Part shown: in pieces, positions 38,007-47,200 of the stretch
Layout of the letters: every line of letters starts with the position of its first letter
Numbering within the stretch: the first letter of the stretch is position 1
DNA from: Candidatus Methylophosphatis haderslevensis
GTDB lineage: Bacteria; Pseudomonadota; Gammaproteobacteria; Burkholderiales; Rhodocyclaceae
Length of the DNA stretch: 64,000 bases
Direction of reading: 5' to 3'
Assembly: GCA_016711925.1 (NCBI GenBank)
Contig: JADJSA010000018.1
Coordinates: 1 to 64,000 of the forward strand
The notes under the pieces: model-generated
Database searches by the model: none
What the model was told of the DNA's origin: nothing
The model's input: only the letters and a program-made list of their open reading frames with translations
Program-made: the position numbers and the translations under genes

Positions 38007-40523
38007 TTACCGGAACTGACCGGAGACCATGCCGTTGGTGGTCTTCCTGTGGATCTTGCTCCACGCGCCCGACGAGAACTTGTGCAAGCCGGTCGATACT
38101 CCGCCGCTGCCGAAGTCGACAACAAGATCCTGTTTACCGTCGGTGTTCAAGTCTGCCGCCAGCATGCGCTTTGTCGTCTGCGTGCCTAGCTGCAGCCAGT
38201 TCGTCGCGCTGTAACCGGTCAGATTGGTGCCGATCGGCGTTGTATGCGAATAGAGCATCAGGCCGAGGTTCGCGATGCTAAGCGCCAGTTCCTCCTTCTG
38301 ATTGCCATCCGGATTGATTGCGGCACCCTGCAAGGCAGTACGTGGGTCAATCTGGAACCACGTCGCGCCATTGAAGCGCGCCCACACGCCGTTTGGCGAT
38401 CCCCATGCGCCGCTGCCCGCACCGAAGTCCAGCACCAGATCGGTCTGGTCATTGCCGTCGAGATCGGCCGTAAGCATCCAGGTGGCGGTACGCGTATCGA
38501 TCTGCTTCCACCCGCCGCCAAGCGAGTAGCCCCATATGCCGGTACCGGCGCCGAAATCCACGACGAGTTCATCGCGCCCGTCGCGACCCAGGTCGGCAAG
38601 CAGCATGGACTTGGCGGTCCTGTTGTCGAGCTGGCTCCAGTTCGACCCATTGGTATACAACCAGATGCCCTGCGATCCGAAGTCGAAGACGAGGTCGTCC
38701 TGACCATTGCCGTCGATATCGCCGACGACAATATTCTTTGCCGCTCTCGGATCGATCGCCGTCCAGACACCATCCTTCGAAAGTTTCCAGTTGCCGAGCG
38801 GCTTGCCAATGGAGTCGGCGCCGAGATCGACCACGACATCGCTTTGACCATTGTGGTCAACGTCGGTCATCACGAGTTGACGCGCACTCCGGGCGTCGAT
38901 CTTGTTCCAGTTGGATCCGTTCTTGAAAGACCAGATTCCACGATCAGGTCCGAAGTCGACGACCAGGTCGTTTGCCGCTACCGCATTGACATAGGCTGTC
39001 CTGGTCTTGGTCTGTGTACCGGCCGCTCCCTTGATCGTCAGCGTTACGGCGAACGATCCCGGCTTGCGGTATGTGTGGACCGGAGCCGCATCCGTGCTCG
39101 TCACGCCGTCGCCGAAGTTCCAAAGATACGAATCGACAGTCCCGGAACTATGATCCGAGAACACGACGCGCAGCGGAACGGCACCGGCCACCCTGCTGGC
39201 AGAGAAATCGGCAGCGAGCGTGCCGCTGACTTGGATCAAGCCGGGCTTGGTCACGCTCTTGGAACCGGCGGTTCCGCTCGCGGTCAGCGTCACGCCATAG
39301 GTACCGGGATTTGCATAGGCATGACTCACACTCGCGCCGGAACCGGTAGAACCGTCGCCAAAGTCCCATGCGAATGTCGTCAGCCCGGCCGATGCGGTTG
39401 CAGTGAAGTTGGTCGACAGTGGTGCGACCCCGGTGGTCGTGGCCGCAGTGAAGTCCGTTGCCAACACGGGCGCCGTCACTGTCACCGTCTTCGTAGCACT
39501 GTTGCTACCGCCCGTCCCGGTGACTGTGAGCGTCACAGTGTAGGTGCCCGCCGTGTTATAGGTCTTGCTGGCGCTCGCACTCGTGCCCGTTGTACCGTCT
39601 CCGAAGTTCCACGCGTAGCTGCTGATGCTGCCCGTCGAGGTGGAGGTGAAGGTGCTCGCCAATGGCGCTGGGCCGCTTGTGGTGCTGGCGTTGAATCCGG
39701 CTACCGGGGCGGCCGTGGTGACGGTGATTGTCTTGCTGGTGCTGTTGCTGCCGCCCGTTCCGGTGACGGTGAGCGTCACAGTGTAGGTGCCCGTCGTGCT
39801 ATAGGTCTTGCTGGCGCTCGTACCCGTGCCCGTTGTGCCGTCTCCGAAGTTCCACGCGTAGCTGCTGATGCTGCCCGTCGAGGTGGAGGTGAAGGTGCTC
39901 GCCAATGGCGCTGGGCCGCTTGTGGTGCTGGCGTTGAATGCGGCTACCGGGGCGGCCGTGGTGACGGTGATTGTCTTGCTGCTGCTGTTGCTGCCGCCCG
40001 TTCCGGTGACGGTGAGCGTCACAGTGTAGGTGCCCGCCGTGCTATAGGTCTTGCTGGCGCTCGTACCCGTGCCCGTTGTGCCGTCTCCGAAGTTCCACGC
40101 GTAGCTGCTGATGCTGCCCGTCGAGGTGGAGGTGAAGGTGCTCGCCAATGGCGCTGGGCCGCTTGTGGTGCTGGCGTTGAATGCGGCTACCGGGGCGGCT
40201 ACCGCCACAGGAATTGTCGCGCTCGCTTCGTTCGAGTAACCACTTTCCCCCGCCGAATTGTACGCGGTCACGGCAAAGTAATAGGTCGTCCCGGCCGCCA
40301 GGTTCGGCACGCTCGCGCTTAGCGCGTTTCCGACGTCCAGATGGGTCGAGTAGGAGGCACTTGCCGTGCCGTAATGCACCTTGTATCCGGTGACCGTGGT
40401 CGAAGCGGACGCATTCCAGGCCAAACTGGCCTGGCCGGCAACTGCCGGGTATGCAAACAGGGTTACCAGAAGGGCAATCGCCAGCACGGCGATATGCCTC
40501 AAGGAAAGAATGTGTCGGAACAT
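38007..40523 (-). CDS. secreted FnIII / five-PKD / FG-GAP repeat protein
   Basis: The 838-residue protein starts with a Sec signal (cleavage near residue 29, PAVA-G). A fibronectin type III domain (~31-108: TGYKVHYGTAS, TTYYFAVTAYNSAGESGYSNEA) comes next. PKD domains follow: three almost identical 81-residue units (~110-352; SYAWNFGDGT, GTYTVTLTVTGTGG), then two diverged ones (WDFGDGS, WNFGDGV). From about residue 525 come FG-GAP/VCBS-type repeats with VVDFG and D-x-D/N-x-N-G-x-x-D calcium-like loops (DVDHNGQSDVVVD, DIDGNGQDDLVFD). It is probably an exported adhesin or matrix protein. A cyclic di-GMP riboswitch precedes it, and a paralogue with its own riboswitch lies upstream. No membrane anchor or sorting motif is seen at the C-terminus. 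Confidence 0.85.
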   Translation of the reverse strand: MFRHILSLRHIAVLAIALLVTLFAYPAVAGQASLAWNASASTTVTGYKVHYGTASASYSTHLDVGNALSASVPNLAAGTTYYFAVTAYNSAGESGYSNEASATIPVAVAAPVAAFNASTTSGPAPLASTFTSTSTGSISSYAWNFGDGTTGTGTSASKTYSTAGTYTVTLTVTGTGGSNSSSKTITVTTAAPVAAFNASTTSGPAPLASTFTSTSTGSISSYAWNFGDGTTGTGTSASKTYSTTGTYTVTLTVTGTGGSNSTSKTITVTTAAPVAGFNASTTSGPAPLASTFTSTSTGSISSYAWNFGDGTTGTSASASKTYNTAGTYTVTLTVTGTGGSNSATKTVTVTAPVLATDFTAATTTGVAPLSTNFTATASAGLTTFAWDFGDGSTGSGASVSHAYANPGTYGVTLTASGTAGSKSVTKPGLIQVSGTLAADFSASRVAGAVPLRVVFSDHSSGTVDSYLWNFGDGVTSTDAAPVHTYRKPGSFAVTLTIKGAAGTQTKTRTAYVNAVAANDLVVDFGPDRGIWSFKNGSNWNKIDARSARQLVMTDVDHNGQSDVVVDLGADSIGKPLGNWKLSKDGVWTAIDPRAAKNIVVGDIDGNGQDDLVFDFGSQGIWLYTNGSNWSQLDNRTAKSMLLADLGRDGRDELVVDFGAGTGIWGYSLGGGWKQIDTRTATWMLTADLDGNDQTDLVLDFGAGSGAWGSPNGVWARFNGATWFQIDPRTALQGAAINPDGNQKEELALSIANLGLMLYSHTTPIGTNLTGYSATNWLQLGTQTTKRMLAADLNTDGKQDLVVDFGSGGVSTGLHKFSSGAWSKIHRKTTNGMVSGQFR

Positions 40524-40630
40524 GGCGCCTCCAGTGCATCGGTTGAATCAAACACCGTTGCCCGGCATGCGGCGGCTTCACAGGTGCACGCAGTCTTCGT
40601 TGGCGCACAACTGGGCCGACGTTCGTGCAT

Positions 40631-40733
40631 CACTGGCAACCGGGCTGCCCTGCCCCTCGCGAATCTCGAAAGGTTTAGGCCAACGGCTTTGCGTCTCACC
40701 CTTTCGGGTGATTTGCCTTTTCAGCGAGGACGA
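40631..40733 (-). ncRNA. cyclic di-GMP class I (GEMM-I) riboswitch, copy 1
   Basis: On the minus strand the leader contains, in order, AAAAGGCAAATCACC, a GAAA tetraloop hairpin (CACCCGAAAGGGTG), GACGCAAAGCC, GGCCTAAACC and, closing the fold, GCAGCCCGGTTGCC. These are the GEMM-I hallmarks: GGCAAA and ACGCAAAGCC around the ligand pocket, the tetraloop and its receptor GGCCTAA. The base equivalent to G20 reads as G, favouring cyclic di-GMP over the cGAMP variant. It ends about 110 bases before the ATG of the 838-residue gene. A sister copy with the same fold lies at 43008-43110. Ends are approximate. Confidence 0.88.
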
Positions 40734-41351
40734 ACACCCTGCTGCTTGAGTGCTCGCCATTTGCATCGCTATGTCCTTTACGACATTTGTCACGCTCAAC
40801 TTGAGAAATCTCTCTCCATTGAGCCAGCCGTCGAAGGGACACTTGACAAACCATCAATTGCTGAGCAACTCATGTGCCAGGAAGATTCGGCTGCAAGCAG
40901 AGAGCCAACTCGTTGCGATCCAAAATCAATCAGCACGCACGCGCACTGATAAACCGCATCCCAAATTGATGGGAATGATTTCTGACACCAGATCCGGGAG
41001 ATCTACTTGAGCGCGCGTGGCACCACTCGTCGGTTCGGCAAGGCGCCGGAAAAGAGCTGTTCCTCGCTCGTTCGGCGATGCGATACCTCGCAATTCCCTG
41101 CGATAGTGCAGGCGTTTGCCCAATAGAGACCGTCCCGCCTGCTCGGACATACTAACGTCATGCTGCGCTTGACTTCTGCGGAACACATGAAGGCGGAATG
41201 TGAACGGCAGATTCACAAACGAACCTGCGGCAGCCAAAGAGCCGGGCCGATGAGCAGCCCATGTCTATGACCAGGATATTGCGAGCGGAGCCTGAATCCT
41301 TGCGGCCTACGCAACGAAGACCAGTTCTTCGAGCGTCACGACCGTTGCAAC
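40734..41351. promoter_or_regulatory. promoter region of the PKD gene and intergenic space
   Basis: This stretch lacks a convincing gene. It holds two blocks shared with the sister gene: TCCTTTACGACATTTGTCA at 40774-40792 (repeated exactly at 43143-43161) and ACACTTGACAA near 40839 (again near 43209). On the coding strand they read TGACAAATGTCGTAAAGGA and TTGTCAAGTGT, and probably hold the promoter or an operator. From 40900 to 41345 I see nothing recognisable. Confidence 0.5.
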
Positions 41352-42899
41352 CTATTTCCCGTCGATCTGACCCGCGGCAATGGCCGTTGCGGGTGCACCA
41401 TATATCGCGGTAAAGCCACCTTTGCCATTGATCAGAGCATAAATGCCGTAGGGTGAACCGAAATCGACTACCAGATCATCCTGTCCGTTGCTATCCAGAT
41501 CGGCTTTCGTCAGACTCTTGCTGCCAAGGGCGTGTAGCTGCACCCATGGGGCGGCAGAGCCGGGCACGTATCGCCACAGGCCGTTAGTTCCAAAATCGAC
41601 GACCAGATCGTCCTGCCCATTTCCATCGAAATCCAGAGCGATTCCACGAACTGAAGCAGTGGCACGGTAGTCGAGTTGGCGCCAAGCCTTGCTCAGGTGC
41701 GCGTATGCCCATACGCCCTTGCCCGGAGGGCTTTGCGCGGCACCAGTCCCAGCGCCAAAACTCATCACCAAGCTTTTCTGCCCGCTGGCATCAAGAACCG
41801 CTGTACTCATCCAGTCCGGAGAGCGCGCATCGATTAGTTGCCAGGGGTTGGACCCAACCCCGCCATTCATGTAAGCCCAGACGCCGTATGCGCCGAAATC
41901 AATGACGATGTCGTCACGGCCATTGTTGTCGATATCGGCGACGATCGCCTGCTTGGATGGTAGGCCATTGAGGGGCAGAAACCCACTACCATTCCGGTAA
42001 GTATAGATGCCACGAGACGAGCCAAAATCGACGACCAAACCATCCTGACCATTGCCATCAAGGTCGGCCTTGACGATCCAGGTCGACGACAACCCGATCA
42101 GTGGCGCCCAGGCGGCGTTGTTCATCCTTGTCCAAATCCCATATGCGCTGCCGAAGTCGATGATTTGATCCGCAACTCCGTTGTGGTCGAGGTCAGCAAC
42201 GACAATGCGCTTGGAGGGCGCACCTCCGTAGAGTCCAGACCAACTCGTATTGTTGAGCCGCTGCCAGATCCCGAAATTCGCTCCGAAATCAATCACCAGG
42301 TCATTTGGATTCGGTTTTGCGACTACGATAGGCGCCGAAACATTGATAGTTTTCGAGGCACTCGCGGTCCCGCCCGCCCCGCTTACCGTAAGCGTCACAG
42401 TGTAGATGCCGGCACTACTGTAAGTGTGGTTGGTATTCGCAGTCGAGGCGGAACCGCCGTCGCCGAAACTCCAGGCGTAGGTGGAAATCGAACCAGTCGA
42501 GGACGATGTGAAGGTAGTGTTCAACGGTGCCGTACCTGTTACCGGCCCCGCGGTAAACATTGCCACCGGTGGGGCAACGGCCACCGGAATTGCCGCAGTC
42601 GCTTCGTTCGAGTAACCACTTTCCCCGGCTGCGTTGTAGGCCGTTACTGCAAAGTAATAGGTGGTTCCGGCAGTCAGGTTGGGCACCGTTGCGCTGAGCG
42701 CGCCGCCAACATCCAGATGCGTCGCGTAATTGCGGCTGGCGGTCCCATAGTGCACCTTGTATCCGGTCACGCCCGAGGAGGCCGAAGCGTTCCATGCCAG
42801 GCTGGCCTGGCCTGCGAATGCAGGGATCGCGAACAGTGAGAGCAGCAGCACGGCGAAAAATGCCGTTGCAGCCTTGACGCGGAAAAAGTGATGCAACAT
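41352..42899 (-). CDS. secreted FnIII / PKD / FG-GAP repeat protein
   Basis: This 515-residue paralogue of the 838-residue protein has the same plan but only one PKD domain. It has a signal peptide (MLHHFFRVKAATAFFAVLLL, cleavage near residue 29), an FnIII domain (TGYKVHYGTASRNYATH, GESGYSNEA), one PKD unit (STYAWSFGDGG), and then FG-GAP repeats rich in VVDFGS and D-x-D-x-N-G-x-x-D (DLDGNGQDGLVVD, DIDNNGRDDIVID). The ATG at 42899 follows GGAGGCGCC, the same ribosome-binding context as its sister. The signal and FnIII sequence and the whole leader are conserved between the two, so the genes arose by duplication including regulation. It should be exported, and calcium binding is likely. Confidence 0.85.
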   Translation of the reverse strand: MLHHFFRVKAATAFFAVLLLSLFAIPAFAGQASLAWNASASSGVTGYKVHYGTASRNYATHLDVGGALSATVPNLTAGTTYYFAVTAYNAAGESGYSNEATAAIPVAVAPPVAMFTAGPVTGTAPLNTTFTSSSTGSISTYAWSFGDGGSASTANTNHTYSSAGIYTVTLTVSGAGGTASASKTINVSAPIVVAKPNPNDLVIDFGANFGIWQRLNNTSWSGLYGGAPSKRIVVADLDHNGVADQIIDFGSAYGIWTRMNNAAWAPLIGLSSTWIVKADLDGNGQDGLVVDFGSSRGIYTYRNGSGFLPLNGLPSKQAIVADIDNNGRDDIVIDFGAYGVWAYMNGGVGSNPWQLIDARSPDWMSTAVLDASGQKSLVMSFGAGTGAAQSPPGKGVWAYAHLSKAWRQLDYRATASVRGIALDFDGNGQDDLVVDFGTNGLWRYVPGSAAPWVQLHALGSKSLTKADLDSNGQDDLVVDFGSPYGIYALINGKGGFTAIYGAPATAIAAGQIDGK

Positions 42900-43007
42900 G
42901 GCGCCTCCAGTACACGATGTCTGCACACCGTTGCCCGGCAACCCGTGGTCCTGGAATGGCGCACAGTTCCTGATGCATGAAGAATCCACGCACCAGTGAA
43001 CTGGCAT

Positions 43008-43110
43008 CACCGGCAACCTGGCTGCCTTGCCCCTCGCAATCTCGAGAGGTTTAGGCCAACGGCTTTGCGTCTCACCCTTTCGGGTGGTTTGCCCTTTTCA
43101 GCGAGGACGC
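43008..43110 (-). ncRNA. cyclic di-GMP class I (GEMM-I) riboswitch, copy 2
   Basis: This copy is nearer to the consensus. The minus strand has AAAAGGGCAAACCACC, tetraloop hairpin ACCCGAAAGGGT, GACGCAAAGCC, GGCCTAAACC and GCAGCCAGGTTGCC. GGGCAAACC matches the well-studied Vc2 aptamer, including the G20 that contacts cyclic di-GMP. It ends about 110 bases before the ATG of the 515-residue exported protein. Differences from copy 1 lie mainly in loops and in paired positions that keep pairing, for example in the P3 arm. Confidence 0.9.
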
Positions 43111-43772
43111 GTTCCTGAGAACCCGTCACTTGCGTCGCAAGTTCCTTTACGACATTTGTCACGCCCGGCTTGAGAATTTCACTTCCAAACGTGCACACCG
43201 TCGAAAGAACACTTGACAAGCCGTTCCGCTATAAGCAACTCGTGTGCCACTAGGAATGCTGCTGAGTCGCCCAGTCGAGCCCTGCCCGCGCGAAGAGCAC
43301 GAATGTCGGTGCGGCGGGACAGACTGGCGTGATCAAGCAACAAAATCACACACTTCAACGGAAGAATCCGCCACCCACCGGAGCCGCTGCGGCCAAGCGT
43401 TCGCGACGTGCATTTCCGGTCAGCCCCAGACCCCGCCAAGCAACACATTGTTGCAGAACAGCATTTCCGGCCCGGGCGTTTGGCGTGGGTGCCGACGGCA
43501 CTCTTGGCGGCTGACCGGCCGCCGGAACCACGCCAGAGCACCCGGCCGGCCGCGGGCAGTCGGATTTCCCCGACAGTTTTTTGTGGAAACTGTCGCAATT
43601 CGGCATCCGCGTGGGGATCGGCTTGTCTACCCAGCCCGACGTGCGCCGGTTGCCGTTCGCAACACCGCATGAACAGGCCTTCTGCAAGGCGCCATCGCCA
43701 GAACCCGCGTGTTTACTTGCGTTTCAGGCTGCAACCTTGGAGATGCCCGTGTTTACTGGCTTTCCGGCCAAC
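43111..43772. other. intergenic region upstream of riboswitch 2
   Basis: The first 100 bases hold the conserved TCCTTTACGACATTTGTCA block and the ACACTTGACAA block, probably the promoter. From 43260 to 43772 open frames exist on both strands, but none shows a motif, start signal or normal codon bias. The module GCATGAACAGGC (near 43670) recurs near 5617, and TACTGGCTTTCCGG near 43756 recurs near 47830. I see no gene. Confidence 0.45.
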
Positions 43773-44252
43773 TCATCCACAAACCTTGCGTTGCAACATG
43801 GCGCGAAATTCGGCACACCCGGGCTGGTTCTCGCGCGGCGCCCACGGCGCGCACTCCGCCTCGCTGAGCGCCTGATAGGGGCCGGCCTTGGCCTCGAAGA
43901 AGATCGTGCCCGGCTCGAGCGCGAACACGGTGTGGAAGGTGCCGTGGGGAATGTCGATGCCGACGCGGTCGCTTGCCGGGGCCAGCACGCAGGACTCGAC
44001 GATCGCGCCGGCATCGTCGAACACCACGCAGCCCAGCCGGCCGCGCAGCACGACGATGCTCTCATCCTTGGTCGGGTCGAGATGGCGATGCGGCGCCACA
44101 TACGAACCCGGCTCGATCGCGTTGAGCAGGCGATGGCAGGGCGCCTCGTTTTCCGCGTGCAAATTCCGGTTGCGCCGGCCGCGCGGCGATTCTCGCGCCG
44201 CCTGGCTCGCCGCGTCCAGCATGGTCCGGTCGATGATCCGCGCGCCGTTCAT
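43773..44252 (-). CDS. WbuC-family cupin-fold metalloprotein
   Basis: The 159-residue protein matches the WbuC family. It has an N-terminal segment SPRGRRNRNLHAENEAPCHRLLNAIEPGSYVAPHRH with the metal-binding histidines, then DESIVVLRGRLGCVVFDD, and the second cupin motif HGTFHTVFALEPGTIFFEAKAGPY. WbuC genes are often in O-antigen clusters, but this one directly follows dnaE, as in several betaproteobacteria. The start codon overlaps the dnaE stop (ATGA), so translation is coupled. Its chemistry is unknown. Confidence 0.85.
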   Translation of the reverse strand: MNGARIIDRTMLDAASQAARESPRGRRNRNLHAENEAPCHRLLNAIEPGSYVAPHRHLDPTKDESIVVLRGRLGCVVFDDAGAIVESCVLAPASDRVGIDIPHGTFHTVFALEPGTIFFEAKAGPYQALSEAECAPWAPRENQPGCAEFRAMLQRKVCG

Positions 44253-47200
44253 GGATAGGTCACCTCGACGTTTTCGGCTGTCAGCCATTCGCGCAGATCG
44301 TCGATCAGCCGGTTGTCCAGCCGCACCCGCCAGGATTCGCCGAAGCGCATCTCGGCCTCCGCGTCGCGATTGCGATAGCGCAGCACCACCGGCGTCGGGC
44401 CGTCGCGATAGGGCGCCATCAGGGTTTGCAGCTTGTGCGCGGCCGCGGCGGCGCCGCCGGCGCCCTTGACTTCGCCATTCATGCGCAGCGTGAGTTGCTT
44501 GGCGAAGCGCGCGCGCGCCTCCGCCAGCGTCATCAGCCGCTCGGCGATTACGCGGTAGCCGCCGGTGAAGTCGTCCTTCTGCACCTTGCCATCGACGATC
44601 AGCGCATCATCGACCACGATCTTGGCGCGCTCGGCATCGTAGACCTCGTTGAACACCGAAACCTCAAGCGACGCCGAGCCGTCATCGAGCATGACGAAGG
44701 CCATCTTGCCGCGCCGCGTCATCTGGGTGCGCGTGCCGACCACCATGCCGGCCAGCAGCACCAGGTCCTTGCCCGGCTCGATGTCGGCCAGCTTGCGCCG
44801 GACGAAGCGCGAGACCTCGGGCCGCACCTCGTTGAACGGGTGGCCCGAGAGGAAGAACCCGACCGCCTGCTTCTCTTCCAGCAAGCGCTGGCGCTCGGTC
44901 CAAGGCTTGGCCTTCACGTAGTCCGGGCGCACGGTCTCGGCGACGCCGCCGATGTCGAACAGGCCGCCCTGGTGGGCGTTCGCTGCGGCCTGCTCGGCCG
45001 CTTCCATAGCGATGCCGACGCTCGCCAACAGTTCGGCGCGATCGCGCTTCGGATCGAGGGTATCGAAGGCGCCCGCGCGCACCAGCGCCTCGATGGTGCG
45101 GCGATTGACCAGTCGCTTGTCCACCCGCGCACAGAAGTCGAAAAGGTCCTTGAACGGTCCGTCGCGGAAGCGCGAATCGAGAATCATGCCGACCGCCTGC
45201 TCGCCGGTGCCCTTGATCGCCCCGAGGCCGTAGCACACTTCGCTGCGCGACACCGGCACGAAGCGGTACTCCGAGGCATTCACGTCGGGCGGCAGTATCG
45301 TCAGCCCGTTGGCCCGCGCATCGTCGAAGAAGATCTTGACGGTGTCGGTGTTGTCCATGTCGGAGGACAGCGTCGCCGCCATGAAGGCCGCGCAATGGTG
45401 CGCCTTGAGCCAGGCCGTCTGGTAGGTGACGACGGCATAGGCCGCGGTGTGCGACTTGTTGAAGCCGTACTCCGCGAACTTGGCCATCAGCTCGAACAGG
45501 TAGTCAGCCAGTTCGCGCTCGTAGCCTTTCTTGACCGCGCCCTCGACGAAGGTGCCCTTGTGCTTGGCCATCTCCTCGGGCTTTTTCTTGCCCATCGCGC
45601 GGCGCAGCATGTCGGCGCCGCCCAGCGTGTAGCCGCCGACGGTCTGCGCGATCTGCATCACCTGCTCCTGGTACACGATGACGCCGTAGGTCGGCGTCAG
45701 GCAGGCTTGCAGGTCGGGATGGAAATAGTCGATCTTCTGCTGACCCTTCTTGCGCAGGATGAAGTCGTCGACCATGCCGGAGCCGAGCGGACCGGGCCGG
45801 TACAGCGCAAGCACGGCGATGATGTCCTCGAAACGGTCGGGCGCCAGCTTGGCGAGCAGTTTCTTCATGCCCGCGCTTTCCACCTGGAAGATCGCCGTGG
45901 TGTTGGCGTCCTTCAGAATCTTGTAGGCGGCCGGATCGTCGAACGTCAGGTCTTCCAGCCGCGTATCGAACGACCGGTCGAGCCGCTTGATGTACTGCGT
46001 GGCCAGATCGATGATCGTCAGGTTGCGCAGGCCGAGGAAGTCGAACTTCACCAGCCCGATCGCCTCGACGTCGTCCTTGTCGAACTGCGAGATCGATGCC
46101 GCGTCGTCGCCGTCGGCCTGATAGAGCGGACAGAAGTCGGTCAGCTTGCCCGGTGCGATCAGCACGCCGCCGGCATGCATGCCGACGTTGCGCGACAGCC
46201 CCTCGAGCGGCTCGGCCAGCGCGAGCAGTTCGCGCACTTCTTCCTCGTTGCGTTCGCGCTCGGCCAGCAGCGGCTCGGCCTCGCGCGCTTCGCGCAGGCC
46301 GACCGGCTTGTTCTGCACGACGGGAATCAACTTGGAGAGCTGGTCACAGAAGTTGTACGGCATGTCGAGCACACGGCCGACGTCGCGGATCACCGCCTTC
46401 GAGGCCATGGTGCCGTAGGTGGCGATCTGGCTCACCGCCTCGGCGCCGTACTTGGCGCGCACATAGTCGATCACGCGGCCGCGATTGTCCTGGCAGAAGT
46501 CGACGTCGAAGTCGGGCATCGACACCCGCTCCGGGTTGAGGAAGCGCTCGAACAGCAGCGCGTAGCGCAGCGGATCGAGATCGGTGATGCCGAGCGAATA
46601 GGCCACCAGCGACCCGGCGCCCGAGCCGCGCCCCGGCCCGACCGGCACGCCGTTGTTCTTGGCCCAGTTGATGAAGTCCGCGACGATCAGGAAATAACCG
46701 GGGAAACCCATCTGGATGATGGTGTCGGTCTCGAACTCGAGCCGCGCCTCGTATTCCGCACGGCGCGATTCGCGCACCGCTTCATCCGGAAAAAGCTGCA
46801 CCAGCCGCTTCTCGAGCCCGGCGGCGGCCTCGCGCACCATGAACTCGTCGATCGTCAGGCCTTCCGGCGTCGGAAACTGCGGCAGGTAGTTCTTGCCCAG
46901 CGTCACCGACAGGTTGCAGCGGCGCGCGATCTCCACCGAGTTGGCCAGCGCCTCGGGGATGTCGGCGAACAGTTCCGCCATCTCGCCCTGCGACTTGAAA
47001 TACTGCTGCTCGGTGAATTCGCGCGGCCGGCGCTTGTCGCTCAAGACGTAGCCCTGCGCGATGCAGATGCGCGCCTCGTGCGCGCGATACTCGCCGGGGT
47101 CGATGAACTGCACCGGATGCGTGGCAACCACCGGCAGCTCGAGTCGCCCCGCCAGCGCGCAGGCCTGACGCACATGGCTCTCGGTCTGTGGATGCACGGC

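Noticed and set aside
37708..38064. A minus-strand frame crossing the IS66 copy 1 target site, as an interrupted gene.
   Set aside because: The joined frame has no recognisable motif or start signal. Interruption of a real gene cannot be shown.
39472..40200. The 243-base tandem repeats as a mobile or CRISPR-like array.
   Set aside because: The period is a multiple of three and each unit encodes a whole PKD domain, so these are coding repeats.
40926..41237. A 103-codon minus-strand frame between the two PKD genes.
   Set aside because: It has no homologous feature that I recognise and poor codon use. It was left as intergenic.
40631..43110. cGAMP-specific (GEMM-Ib) riboswitches.
   Set aside because: The position equivalent to G20 reads G in both copies, which favours cyclic di-GMP. 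Binding tests would be needed to exclude promiscuity.
43408..43875. A 155-codon plus-strand frame between the riboswitch region and wbuC.
   Set aside because: It has no ribosome site or motif, an odd Pro/Arg/Cys-rich composition, and it runs antisense into wbuC.
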